A program made the translations under genes and the position numbers. Shown here one piece after another: positions 10,687-21,614 of a stretch of DNA of 64,000 bases; the stretch's first letter is position 1; each line of letters starts with the position of its first letter. The notes under the pieces were generated by a model, which saw only the letters and a program-made list of their open reading frames with translations, did not search any database and was not told the origin of the DNA. This DNA comes from Russula earlei (taxonomy: Eukaryota > Basidiomycota > Agaricomycetes > Russulales > Russulaceae), in the NCBI GenBank assembly GCA_025769875.1, contig JAGFNK010000281.1:1-64000 (forward strand), in the 5' to 3' direction.

Positions 10687-13040
10687 TTGCGCTCCGGCCT
10701 CCAGATCTATTACTCTGGGAGGTTATACAGTCATCAGACAGATTGGGACTGGATCTGCGTCCGTCCTGCCGGCCGGAAGGCCTTGGAGATATCCTTATTA
10801 ACCCTCATAGACATTCTACATGTACCGAAGGCCGATGCATGCGACTACACAGTGCGCGCGCTACTTCGGAACGGGGGATGCATCACTTACACTCAAGAGG
10901 GGTGTTCAAATTTACACATCAAAGATCGGAAGATCGCGCACAGCTGGCTGGAGAACAATCTATTGTGTATTAACTTCATAACTCCAGCTCTATATGCGCA
11001 AAGAAGTGTCCTATCATTCCACATCCAGCATCAGCGCATGGGACATATGTTTCCACCGCGCGTTAATCTATCACAGTGATTCCGGTACTCGGATCTCGCT
11101 TGGCTTTACGGATCGCGATCAGTTATCCTGTCCAGAGTATACACTCGGCAACCGAACGCTTCTTTTCTGGGCTTCCCCTTAGCGATCGGATCCTCGGCTA
11201 CAGATTATCTACAGCACCTTAGCCGATCTGCTGCACGCGAGATCAATTCGAGGCGCTAGCTATTGAGGCAACGCGCGCTCACATACTTATCAGTTCATGG
11301 AGGGATCAAACATAGATTAACAATGCTAGATTCACCACAGGAGAATGGAGTGCCGGATAGATGGAATCGGACCCTTGAAGACAACACGCGCTCAAAGTTG
11401 CACGGCGCTGGTCTTAGCCTCGGGTTCTGGAGCTTAGTACTAATGCTGCCGTCCATACTAATGATCGGACTCCATCACGCATTCTCTGTGCACACACACT
11501 TCATACACTGTGAATGGACGGACTGACTCCGGTCGTCTCACAATTCCGCCTTCTTTAGATGTAGGGCGTATGTCTACACACCTGACCATCGTAATCTTAT
11601 CGCGCGACAAGCGCATACTGCATAGCCAGGGGACATGTTACAGACACTGCTCCGCCTGCACAACTCTTGGTCCCTACAGGACCGGTGACATTCTCTGCCT
11701 TACTTTCACATAAACCGGATCGTCGGCACTTCGTTCCGCACCTCCGGAAACCCCATTAGATTCCCTCACACCACACTCACTCGACCTTACCCCACCTATA
11801 CAGCCAGTTCCACACACTCCGCCACACCGTTTATGCCATCATCACTTAGCATTATTGGGACAATTCATTGGTCCGCTGCATCCACTCTCAACTCGGTCTT
11901 ATTCGCGTCCGCGTTCCGAATGTCTTGGAGGGACTGCATACACAGATCCGAGAGGGCGCTTATCACATACGGCTCGGCTACGCGGAAGCGATCACTAGGC
12001 TACATATCGGGAAGGCACTTTATCGGATTCTACCGATGAGTGGCAAGTCGCGTGTCAAATATGTGATCGACACGCTTGCAAAAATTGGTACCTGGGATAT
12101 CAATTGATCTTATAGATCTTATCGGAATGGGTGTGCAGCACGCAAATCTTGGAGATTTCACGCGCGTTTCAATTGCACAGGGGTTCACCCAATTTACAAG
12201 GCATTGACATTGATGAAACCTTCTCACCAGTAGCCAGGTCCGAGTCTTAGCGACTCTTGTTCAGCGTTGGCCGCGCGAACACATTGGGAAATCAACGGAC
12301 GTCTTGTCGGCGTTCCTATTTGGCTCACTGGGTGACAAGATTTAGTTTTATTGGAGCAACCGCAAGGCTTCATCACACCGGACGGACAAGAAAGTTTTTC
12401 TCTGGTCTTACACAGGCCTATCGTACATGGGACTTACGTTCTCATGGAGTCCTTAGTGACTCGCGTTTACATGCACGCATTCTCATGCGGGCATCGACTT
12501 AGCACGCACGCATTCTCATGCGGGCTTCACAAGTCATACGCACGCATTCTCATGCGGGCTTCGCGTTTACATGCACGCATTCTCATGCGGGCTTCACAAG
12601 TCATACGCACACATTCTCATGCAGGCTTCACATTCATACACACGCATTCTCATGTGGGCATCAGTTTCACGCGCACGCATTCCCATGCGGGCACTTATCT
12701 CGGCTTCGCGCTCACGCATTCTCATGCGGACATATGTCATCGCCAAGACGCGGGGGGATCCATTGCCATTTCCTTATCAGTTCACATCCTCTCTGCCGAT
12801 GACATCATTATCTTAGGCGACCCTCGCGGTCTCGATGCTCACATCTACGGGCAGCGCTCACATCTACGGGCACATATACATCCTTGTCTATACGCTACGA
12901 GTTGACAGATCTAGGCGAGATCGCGTCATATCTCGGGATCCACGTTACACGTGATCGCTCGGCTAACACAGACATCAATCATTCAAGGTACATCTCGGAT
13001 CTCTTCGGGATGGCGGATTCCACTCCGCTCCACTTCTGTA
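10687..13040 (+). pseudogene. Decayed copia-1 polyprotein (GPI, integrase, RT)
   Basis: Recognisable copia pieces occur in order but in shifting frames. At about 10790-11060 a GAG-pre-integrase zone (ILHVPKADACDYTVRALL, then HQRMGHM). At about 11290-11430 the integrase core end (LTMLDSPQENGVPDRWNRT, GAGLSLGFW). At about 12180-12440 the start of RT (EQPQGFITPDGQE). At about 12793-12820 the RT motif region ADDIIILGD. At about 12895-13030 YELTDLGEIASYLGIHVTRD. Zinc knuckle, protease active site and RNase H are not recognisable. A hairpin minisatellite at 12472-12736 has expanded inside the RT region. It cannot encode a working polyprotein. Confidence 0.75.
12472..12736. repeat. Minisatellite with CGCAT-TCTC-ATGCG hairpin core
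   Basis: About eight units of roughly 34 bp, each with the core CACGCATTCTCATGCGGGC followed by a 10-15 bp variable piece (TTCACAAGTCATAC, TTCGCGTTTACAT and others). The core folds as a 5-bp stem CGCAT/ATGCG with a TCTC loop. It lies inside the copia-1 RT region. Confidence 0.88.
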
Positions 13041-13225
13041 ATCTCGGAGGTCTTACCTCGGGATGGCGGACTTCCGTTCCGCTTCCGCATTCCACTCCGT
13101 TCCGACGCGGAAGTCCAGTTGATCAAGCACTCCAGAGACGCAATGCCTATGGCGATTAGGCAATATATTAATGTTTTAACGGCAGCCTCCCTTATGTGCA
13201 GATCTGAACACTTCACTGGACACTT

Positions 13226-13406
13226 TCCTGGCAGTCTCTCGACTGCATCTACGATTTCCTGGCAGTCTCTCGACTGTGCATTTACACGCGTTCACACGCG
13301 TTCACACTTTCCTTTGCAGTCTCTCGCCTGCATACACATATTCATTTGGAGTCTTTTGACTCATTTCCTTTGGAGTCTTTCGACTCGCAGTCTCTCGACT
13401 CACCCA
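13226..13406. repeat. Second hairpin minisatellite (CAGTC-TCTC-GACTG type)
   Basis: Six imperfect units built on GCAGTC-TCTC-GACTGC, CAGTC-TCTC-GACTG and GAGTC-TTTC-GACTC, most preceded by TTTCCT or TTTGG. Stems differ but keep pairing (C-G swapped to G-C), and the loop is TCTC or a close variant, as in the array at 12472-12736. Confidence 0.8.
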
Positions 13407-13566
13407 CTCTTTAATCACTTGCATTTCACTGCAATACCTACCTCATCAAGACGTCCACCTGCTGATGGCCTTACCACGCTGCATGCCCACGCGCGACACC
13501 AGTCCTTTCGTTACTGGGTTAGATCTCTCTTGATCTAATCTACCGACTGTCTCAATCACGGGGGGA

Positions 13567-14096
13567 TGTTGAGATTATCATTGATTTGGGTGATTTGGTA
13601 TGTTACCACTACCCTGGGACGTTGTGATGTAATCACAGCTCAGACGCGTTGACGCGTCGGTTACATGGACCGGGCATCACCGGTTTAGCTCAGGCGCATG
13701 ATGCGTCAGATCACGCGGTCCGGCTCAGCTCATATGCTGAGATCTGCGTTACTTACAATGATAAGTTAATTGATGACAATCGGTAGCTACTAATGACTGA
13801 TCCTTGTATGATCTTTGTTTCTTATTGATGGTAGCTACCTGCAGTGTACTTAGAGACGCTCTGGAGTACTTAAGAGCATCGTATTTCGATAGATCACTTC
13901 AGTCTTGTCTTACACAATACTGAAGTGAGTACTTACTGTTTCCTATCTTATCTATCGCATCTAATCACACGTTGTAGATATCTTTTGATAGGTATTACTG
14001 AATTACAGTCTTGTCTTACACAATACTGAAATATCTTTTGATAGATCTTAAGGATCTTATTGCTCTTATCATAACCTGCGCCCATCTGCTTCAACA
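13567..14096 (+). repeat. 3' LTR of copia-1 (530 bp)
   Basis: Preceded by the polypurine tract CACGGGGGGA. The differences from the 5' LTR that I found are CG to TG or CA here (ACACGG to ACATGG, GTCGGA to GTCAGA, AACGAC to AATGAC, CACGCG to CACACG, ATCGCT to ATTGCT). It is followed by the duplication CAAAG. Confidence 0.95.
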
Positions 14097-15780
14097 CAAA
14101 GGACGTCCCTACGCAGGAGAGGACGAAGACATTGACGAATATAAGGTCCTAGGTTTGGGAACCAAGACAGATCCTTATACTACTCCTTGGGAACCCAGAG
14201 ACCCAGTAGTAGACGACCCAGCTCCATTGATACAAAAGTCATCAAGTGGAGAAACAGAACAGTCGGACCCTCCGACTACAGATCAGAAAGCAGAAGCACC
14301 AGAAGTATTGGAGCTAGCTGAAAAACTAGAGCAGACAGTACACGTCTTGCCCATTGAACCAACAATAGTTGAAGAGCCAGAAGAATCAGTCAAAATGGCT
14401 ACCATTGCAGCAACGCAGACAGCCACCATTGCCACCCAGACAGCAGGTGGAAGAGCAGGGCCCACCATTGTAGTAAACCCTGGAGGTGGTCCACCTGGAG
14501 CAGGAGGACAACCTGGAGGTGGAGGAGTCCCCTTCGGACCTGGAGGTCCACCAGTACCAGGAGGAGGCCCACCCGGAGGAGGCCCTCCAGCAGGGGGACC
14601 ACCAGCAGCACCTCCTGTAGGACCAGGGGCGAATCTAGCACCTCAGCCAGCACCAGGCCCCCATGGGGGCAACAGATCTCTAAAAGGAGACCCTCCTGAA
14701 GTCTTCAAAGGAGACAGGAAAAAGACGAAGTACTTTGTCCAGGATTTCAATCTATGGAATCTGCTCAACAGCGACAACCTGACCATGACTATTCCAATGA
14801 AGCGAGTAGCCCTAGCTCTCACCTACATCAAAGGAGAGAAAGTACATGAATGGGTGGTCAATCAAACGAACCTGGTAGAAGCAAAAAGAAATGGGGACCC
14901 ACCGTCTCCTTATGCACAAGTGCAGCTAGATCCAACTGACATGCTCTTTTGGACCGAATTTGTGGATGATTTCTTCAGAGAATTCAAAGACACCACAGAG
15001 CCTGAAGACACTTTCATGGAGCTACAACAATTGTCCATGTCTAAAGCAGCATCGCTGGATGACTATACCAGCAAATTCCTTGTTCTGCTCAGTAAAGCAG
15101 GATGGGACCAGAATTCACCAGGAGCAGTAGAAGCCTACAAGGCTGGCCTAATCACCTGGCTGGTGCAACGAATCTACAATTGACCAGTCAGAGACATACC
15201 TGCCATTAATGATCTATGAGCATGGATCAATGCTGCTAGGGAAGAACAGGCCAGAGACCAGCTCATGAAAGCCAATATTGGATCTGGAGGTGGATCGTTG
15301 ACCACCAGGGAAAATCGCATGAAATCCCTACAGGCTGGGAAAAGGCGAAACCAAAGAGATCCAAATGCAATGGAAGTGGACTCAGTATCCACTGATGCAG
15401 CAAGGACCAAGCGACGTCCTCCTCTGACAGGAAAAGAAGAAACTGCTAGCAGAAGGGAAATGCTTTATCTGCAAGAAAGCAGGACATATCAGTCGGAACT
15501 GTCCTGACAAGGACAGAGTCAAGAAGAAATCAAGTAACCCAAGGGACAAAGGGAAAGCTCGAGCTCTGGAAACAGAGAAGGAGGACGACTCAGGGGACAG
15601 TGGAAATGAAAGCACTGTCTCCGGGCGATCTACATCTCCTCCTCCTACCTATAACAAGAGCTCCTCCTCAGCGTCCATAAAGAAGATGTCCACCAAACAG
15701 AAGGAGGACTTGTTGGAAGAACTGATGGAACAGGGGTTTTAGGAACACCTAAGTCGACGGCCTGGCTTAGGAAGAATAGT

Positions 15781-16227
15781 GTGTTGCAAGTGTACATTAG
15801 AAGACTGAATGCTATGAATATTCCATTCACTTTCATCACTGCACACACAACGGCCGAGGAATCTGCTCTACTAGACAGTGGAGCAACAGAGAACTTCATC
15901 GATCACTCAGCTTGGAAAAGACTGAAGATTGGGAAACAAGAACTACATGAACCCATGGTAGTACGAAACGTCGACGGAACCCAGAATAAGCAAGGGGAAC
16001 TCACTCATTACTGCTGGCTTTGTGTCCGATACAAGGAGAAGGAGAGCCTGCAAAGGTTCTATCTCACAGATTTAGGAACAGATCGGGTCATCCTGGGATA
16101 TCCCTTCCTATATGAATTCGACCCCACCATCAACTGGAAGAAAGGACAGCTGATGGAAGGAACAGTACAGATTGAGACTGCTCGATACAAGTACCTGGAT
16201 CTCTATGTCACAAAACTCCAAAAGTGA
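15781..16227 (+). pseudogene. gypsy pol: retropepsin
   Basis: Aspartic protease domain with active-site ALLDSGATENFID near 15867-15900 and the distal ILGYPFLYEFDP motif near 16090-16125, as expected for a Ty3 retropepsin that cuts the Gag-Pol polyprotein. The frame continues from upstream of this point (GTPKSTAWLRKN) without an obvious own start, and it lies in a different frame from the gag zinc knuckle, so expression would need frameshifting or readthrough from gag. It ends in a TGA at 16225, after which the same frame continues into the RT leader, so that stop is a premature mutation rather than the natural end. Confidence 0.75.
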
Positions 16228-16248
16228 GCAAGAGATGAGAACCGACAA

Positions 16249-18290
16249 TTGAAGAAGGGGGAAGCCATTTACCTACGAAAGATGACTATTGCTCAGAAGT
16301 GGGCCCAGCAGTCGATTAAACCACAGGAAGGAGAGGATCCCCTTGCCAATGTTCCAAAGCAATTCCACCGCTTTGCAGATGTCTTCTCAGAAGAAAAGTC
16401 CCAGAGGTTCCCACCACCAAGGGAACCAGACATGCAGATAGAGCTGTTACCTGATGCACCAAAGGAACTAAACTGCAAAGTGTACCCCCTAACACGAGAT
16501 GAGCGAGAATACCTCAAGAAATTCCTAGCTGATGAAGTAGAGAAGTGATACATCACTCCAGGTCCATCCAGCTACACATCTCCAGTGTTCTTCATTGGCA
16601 AGAAGGACAGCAAGGAGAAGAGGATCATTGTAGACTATCGACGACTAAATCAGTGGACCAGACGAGACAATGAACCTTTACCACATCTGGAACAAGAGGT
16701 GGAAAGACTCCGAGGGAAAAAGGTCTTCTCCAAATTCGATATACGATGGGGATACAATAATGTGCGACTGGCAGAAGGAGATCGCTGGAAGGCAGCCTTC
16801 AAGACACCATATGGAACCTACCTGCCCAACGTCATGTATTTTGGGCTCAAGAACGCACCAGCCTTCTTTACTAGGCTGATGAGAAGAGACTTCGGTGACT
16901 GGCTGGACCGATGGGCAGAATACACGGTCAACTATCTGGATGACTTTGGAATTGCCACGGGGGACAGTCCTGAACAACTAGAAATCCATGAGCAATGTGT
17001 CAACGAACTACTCACGCTGATGCAGAAGAAGTCATACTTCCTGAAACCCCAGAAGTGCCAGTTCATGGTGCGAAAACTAACCATGCTAGGATGGGACATA
17101 GACGAAGGGAAGATGAAGATTGAGGCCTCCAAAGTCCGAGGAATCACGGACTGGCCTCGGGAAATCAAGGACGTACACGAAGTGCACAAAGTCATGGGAG
17201 TCCTCAGTTACAATAGGGCTTTCATTCGAGGATTCAGTCAGATTGCTCGACCCATTATTGCCTTGACAAAGAAAGGGGTGCCATTTGAATGGACCCAAGA
17301 ATGCAAAGATGCTCTGGAACGACTTATCCAGATAGTATCTTCTGACCCTGTCCTGCTCCATCCTGATGAGGAGCGACCCTTTGAACTGGAAGTAGACGCG
17401 TCCAATTATGCCATTGGAGCAGTATTATTCCAGAAGGACGAACAAGGAAAGAGGAGGCCAATAGGTTACTTCTCAGCAGCCTTGAAACAAGCAGAGAAGA
17501 ACTACGACATATGGGACAAAGAGTTCTTAGCCATGGTGCGAGCCTTGAAACACTGGCGACACCTACTCATGGGAGCAAAGCATAAGGTGGTGGTTTATAC
17601 AGACCATGCGAACCTGTTGCATTACCGACACCCTCAGCGAATAAATGGTCGAGTGGCAAGATACATTACCTTCTTGGCGGACTTCGACTTAGAATTGAAA
17701 CATCAGGCAGGGGCAAGGAATAAAGCAGATGCCCTGTCAAGGAGACCTGACCTTGACGATGGACAAGGGGATAAAGAAGAAGTGGTCGCGCTACCTGACC
17801 ATCTTTTTATTCGAGTAATGCACACTACTGCATTGGAAGAACGGATAAAGAACCAACAAGGGGAAGAAAGACACCGATTAAAGTTACTTGATTGGGTACA
17901 GAGACACCGACTGGAGAAGCGACATAACTTATGGTGGAAGAATGAAGCCTTGGTGGTTACAGGCGACGAAGGAACCCACAGGACGTTACTGGAACAGTAT
18001 CATGACAGTCCCACAGCAGGACACCCAGGAAAAGCTAAAACATTACTGGGAATGATGCGATACTACTGGTGGCCCACCATAAGACGCTTTGTCGATCGAT
18101 ATGTGGAAGGATGCACAATTTGCCAAAGTAACAAGTCAAACACTCATCCAAATCGACCTCCCTTGTATCCCATTCCACCAGAAGAAGGGGCTACTCCCTT
18201 CTCGACTGTCAGCATGGACTTTGTGGTCAAATTGCCGAAGTCGAAGGGATATGACAGTATATTGACTGTCACTGACCACGATTGTACTAA
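16249..18290 (+). pseudogene. gypsy pol: reverse transcriptase and RNase H
   Basis: RT leader (FADVFSEEKSQRFPP) to about 16548, where a TGA interrupts EVEK-YITPGPSSYTSPVFF. The RT then runs VDYRRLNQWT, KFDIRWGYNNVR and the catalytic NYLDDFGI near 16930. RNase H follows with LEVDASNYAIGAVL near 17385 and YTDHANLLHY near 17600. The H2C2 integrase zinc finger (GHPGK...CTICQSNK) is near 18015-18135, and the integrase core starts with SMDFVVKLPK near 18212. Just after TVTDHDCTK (about 18285) the frame shifts by one base. All catalytic residues of RT are visible, so the decay is recent and limited. Confidence 0.82.
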
Positions 18291-19588
18291 AGGCTGTCAT
18301 CTTGCTTCCTTGCAAAGAAGAAATGGACGCAGAAGAGCTAGCACAGCTCTACAAGGACAGAATATTCCCATTTGTGGGAGTACCAAGCAAGATCATATCC
18401 GATCGAGATAAACTAATAAGTTCCAAGTTCATTAGGGAACTTTGCGACCAGCTGCATATCAAACAGAATATCAGCACTGCCTACCATCCCCAGACAGATG
18501 GACAATCAGAAAGAACGAATCAGACGATGGAAACATCGCTAAGAATCTTTTGCAACCACCAACAAGATGATTGGGTGGATTGGCTGCCTCTGGTGCAATA
18601 CACGATGAATTCTAACGTTTCAGAGACAACCAGACAATCCCCTTTCTTCTTATGGATGGGCTTTACGCCCAAGGCACACCAGCCAAATCGGGGAAGCAAG
18701 ATACCAAGAATAGACAATTGGAAAGTCCGGATCCAGGAAGCGAGATCACAGGCACAAGAAGCGATGAAGATCGCTTCCCTAATGTGGAAGCGAAGAAGTA
18801 GTTTCCAACCTTATCAGAAAGGAGAAAGGGTATGGCTCGACAGCACCAACCTAAAAACGACACATCCTACAGTGAAACTACGCCCAAAACGATATGGGCC
18901 CTTTGAAATCACGGAGGTGATTAGTCCGGTGACATACAGATTGGATCTCCCTAGCCGCTGGAGGATCCATAACGCGTTTCATGCCTCCTTATTGACACCT
19001 TACAAGGAAACCGAGGAGCATGGGGCCAACTACACCAATCCAGAAGCAGAATTGGTGGAAGGAGAAGAGGAATATGAAGTAGCAACGATTTTAGGTTCGA
19101 GACGAACTGGAAGGAGGAAACAACTGGAGTATCAAGTCCGGTGGGAAGGGTACTCCGAAGCCCATGACTCTTGGGAGCCAGTAGAGAACATCAAAGCGTC
19201 TAGACTAATAGAGGAATATCACAGAAAGAACCCCACGGCCATACGGGTTATAAAAGTCCAGCGAAAGATGCCCTCTACTTCCTCATCCCCATATCGTCGC
19301 TCACAAATGTCCCAAACTCCCACTAATGAAATCGTTCCCCAATCCGACCTCTCTGGTGTAGAGGGGCCACTTGAAATCACCACTCCCGATGCTTCCCTCC
19401 TCGCCTTCTTCCAAGGAATGGATGAACATAACACTGGAGAAGGAGAAGCAGATATGCGTCCTCTCGAATTTGGACCCCCTGCTGACCAAGTCGACTGTTC
19501 AGCCTGGGGATTGGGATGTGACGTCCCCCACCAGCACTCTTGCCCAGGATGCCCACCCTGGAGAGCCTTGGGTACGATGGGACGCTGA
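18291..19588 (+). pseudogene. gypsy pol: integrase core, C-terminal domain and chromodomain
   Basis: After the frameshift the integrase core continues: GVPSKIISDRDKLISSKF (second Asp region) and STAYHPQTDGQSERTNQ (Glu region), then PFFLWMGFTP and the strand-rich C-terminal part (GPFEITEVISPVTYRL). At about 19070-19225 a chromodomain follows (EYEVATILGSRR, LEYQVRWEGYSEAHDSWEP), which places the element among chromoviruses, whose chromodomains recognise modified histone H3 and steer integration into heterochromatin. A Ser/Pro-rich tail runs to the stop at 19586-19588. No stop interrupts this segment. Confidence 0.85.
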
Positions 19589-20985
19589 CAGACACCACAC
19601 AGGGATTGACATCCCTGATGGCATGACTTGGGGCAACAAACCGGCCAGGTATGTGGCCTATGACGTTGCCTTGGGAGAGCCGAGAGTGAGGGGGAAGAAT
19701 GGAGAAGGCCATGCAGACTATGGCGAGATCCTCCAGGCCACCCCTTGCTATAACCTCTATAACTATGGCCAAGACGAACATGACTTAGACTGCTTCGACA
19801 CAGAGAGGCAGTTCGAAGGGCGCTGGAGACAGACCCTCTACCTGCTAGGCGACTATGGGCTGCAGGCAGAACTCTACCGCTTGGACCATCTTTACACCTT
19901 ACAAGAGACGCTGGAAGCTAACTATAAGGTGCTCGAAGAAGAGGAGAAGCAGCTGCGCTACAAGCTCAGCAAGTACCTAGCCGAGAAGCGAGGAGTAGAG
20001 AGAGGCAGGGCTGAAGCCAAGGAGAGAATGGCGGCAGCCAAAGTACGCTCACGTTGTTGGGAGTTCATTGAAGCAGGCTGTAGCCAGGGAGAAACCCCTC
20101 CAGGTGTCTGGGCTGAAGAACTCCTCACCAACTATCGGGCTGGGCAGCCCACTCCCCCTCTACCCGTCTTCGTCCCTCAGCTGCCATTGGCAGACATCGC
20201 TCAGGGGTATGCTACCCCCGACCCAGAACCAGTACCAGCCAGCCCCACACCTACGACGGTGCAAGGGTATTCAGAAGAGGAGATGGGCGTCCTCCAAACC
20301 ATGTCCGGTATGCGCCTTCGAGGAGGAGCAGGATCGGAAGCGTCACCAAACCCTTCCCCCCAGAGCTCTATCTATTACCATTCCTATAGCAGCAGTGGGG
20401 AAGCATCTACTGCAACGGCTGACTTCATTCCAGGAGCCTCAGCAACTGAACATGATAGAAGGGAGGAGGAAAAGGAACCGATGCAAGTATTGTGGCGAGG
20501 TAGGACATTTTAACAAGTACTGTCCCCTACCCCACCAATATTGCCACGACCAACTGGCAGCAGACGCTGCCTCACATTGCCTAGTGCCTCCCTATCATCG
20601 CAGCTATGCCCCAGTCAGATCATGCCCCTTTCACCGAGGATGGGAACTGGGACACTCGAGCAGGAAGAGGAAGTCCGACCAGGAGAGGGAGGACATAGCT
20701 AACCCACGCATCTTGCAGGTAGCGAAAGGAGAAGGGTCCAGGACCTTCCAGGAGCCTTTCACTACAACTCCTCTCCGCTCCGACACACCTCCAGTCCGGA
20801 GGTTACCTAGGGACTCTGACAGACTCCCACAGATCATGTCTCCTTCAGCCACTGCTGAGGAGTCAGAGGCGATAGTGGCCTCAGCATTGGCTGCCTATGA
20901 GGCAGCAGAAGAAGGCCGATACACCTTCACCACATCACCTCCTCCCCTTGATGATGATGGCGTTGACCCCACCACTCGATTTTAG
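19560..20985 (+). pseudogene. Extra ORF downstream of pol with coiled coil and CCHC knuckle
   Basis: A third coding region sits between pol and the 3' LTR. One frame (open from 19371, coding-like from about 19560) gives WVRWDADRHHTGIDIPDG, then a long charged coiled coil (about 19890-20040: LYTLQETLEANYKVLEEEE) and a Pro-rich region, stopping at 20513. A +1 frame then continues with CKYCGEVGHFNKYC (20482-20525), a C-X2-C-X4-H-X4-C zinc knuckle, and a His/Cys-containing and acidic tail to 20985. The junction lies near 20440-20480 in a purine-rich stretch. Standard Ty3 elements end at pol, so a gag-like coiled-coil plus knuckle protein here is unusual. The natural start is unclear. Confidence 0.6.
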
Positions 20986-21013
20986 AATCGTTGGTGTGTG
21001 GGACCACCAATCT

Positions 21014-21026
21014 GAAGGAGGGGTAA
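21014..21026 (+). other. Polypurine tract of the gypsy element
   Basis: GAAGGAGGGGTAA lies directly upstream of the 3' LTR and would prime plus-strand synthesis. Confidence 0.6.
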
Positions 21027-21614
21027 TGTTACCGAGTGGTTTGGGGTCCGGAAGATGCCGGAACACCTGAACTATGGACTGCACTGTTTGCATTATGCGT
21101 GCGTCAGATCTTGATCGTTTATGTTCGTTGATATCACATTCGGAGCGCGTTGATCGTATCTTTCAGAAGATGTACTGAAGAAGCAATGAGTAGCATTGCT
21201 TCTGTCCCAGATGTTCCTGTACCGCCACGTACGTCGATTCCTTGATTGGGGAAGCACTTAATGCTTCCAGCACCGAGATCGTTTACATAGAAGCAACCTC
21301 GCTTCTATGAGCCAGCCTTTTGCTTCTATAGCACCAACCAGTACTACAGTAGCATGAACCTTATCCCTGTAGGGCTATATAAAGCCTCCAGTAGTAACAG
21401 TTGAGCCTAAGCTCGACTTAGTTTGCCAATCCCAAACAGTTGACTCCTACCCCATCTGCAGAGCCCCTCTCATCTTGTTGTCATACTCTAGAAGGATCTA
21501 ACACTCCTTCCCCTCCACGAGTATTGCTTGCTTGACTCAAGCATATCTGCATTGGTAGGACGCGTTTATAGACGCGACCATTGATCTTATTTAAGGCACT
21601 TTGGAGCCTTAACC
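21027..21614 (+). repeat. 3' LTR of the gypsy element (about 588 bp)
   Basis: TGTTACCG...CCTTAAC. It retains many CG dinucleotides lost from the 5' LTR and has a TATA box at 21376-21383. Palindromes GAAGCAATG/CATTGCTTC and CATAGAAGC/GCTTCTATG lie upstream of it. Confidence 0.88.

Larger units (their letters stand above)
9022..14096 (+). mobile_element. Ty1/copia retrotransposon (copia-1) inserted in gypsy gag
   Basis: Identical-length 530-bp LTRs (TGTTGAG...TTCAACA) bound a 5.07-kb element flanked by the 5-bp target duplication CAAAG (9017-9021 and 14097-14101). It interrupts the gag codons of the gypsy element. Internal order is copia-like: primer-binding site, decayed gag, GAG-pre-integrase zone, integrase, RT, and a polypurine tract (CACGGGGGGA) before the 3' LTR. 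The coding part is heavily broken and contains hairpin minisatellites. The LTRs differ at only about five positions, so the insertion is young even though the interior is defective. This suggests a defective copy mobilised in trans. Confidence 0.92.
8570..15742 (+). pseudogene. gag of the gypsy element, split by a copia insertion
   Basis: The reading frame resumes exactly across the inserted copia element: the N-terminal part (about 8570-9021) reads ATYAEVVKGENLYRPL..., then SYLPCEYINDQWYFVDYHK, and continues after 14101 with GRPYAGEDEDIDEY. Downstream come a Gly/Pro-rich linker (about 14480-14650), a capsid-like region with LYGDPKE-type successor sequence (FKGDRKKTKYFVQDFNLW, about 14705-14760), and a CCHC zinc knuckle CFICKKAGHISRNC near 15459-15500. 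Damage includes stops near 8729, 8748 and 8953, a TGA at 15181, another near 15216, and a frameshift near 15425 before the zinc knuckle. The frame ends at a TAG at 15740. Gag would form the particle and bind RNA through the knuckle. Confidence 0.75.
7868..21614 (+). mobile_element. Chromodomain Ty3/gypsy retrotransposon, interrupted by a copia element
   Basis: Long terminal repeats at 7868-8486 and 21027-21614 flank gag, protease, RT/RNase H, integrase-chromodomain and an extra 3' ORF in Ty3 order. A Ty1/copia element (9022-14096) sits in gag. Without it the element would be about 8.7 kb. The two LTRs differ substantially (CpG transitions and a roughly 30-bp length difference) and the flanks do not form a clear target duplication (GAAGA against CAATG or ATGAG), so the ends may have recombined. 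Multiple premature stops and at least three frameshifts make it non-autonomous today. A reverse-oriented solo copy of the LTR is at 61176-62923. Confidence 0.88.

Noticed and set aside
12472..12736. Repeat-spacer pattern reminiscent of a CRISPR array
   Set aside because: Spacers are short (10-15 bp), partly repeated themselves, and the array lies in the coding part of a copia retrotransposon in a eukaryotic genome with no cas genes. It is a minisatellite.
20068..20480. Separate gene starting at 20068 in the +1 frame
   Set aside because: The first 135 codons look like the out-of-frame shadow of the coiled-coil ORF; only the part from the zinc knuckle onward looks real.
7868..21614. Clean target-site duplication for the gypsy element
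   Set aside because: Flanking 5-mers (GAAGA and CAATG/ATGAG) do not match and the LTRs differ in length, so I do not claim one.
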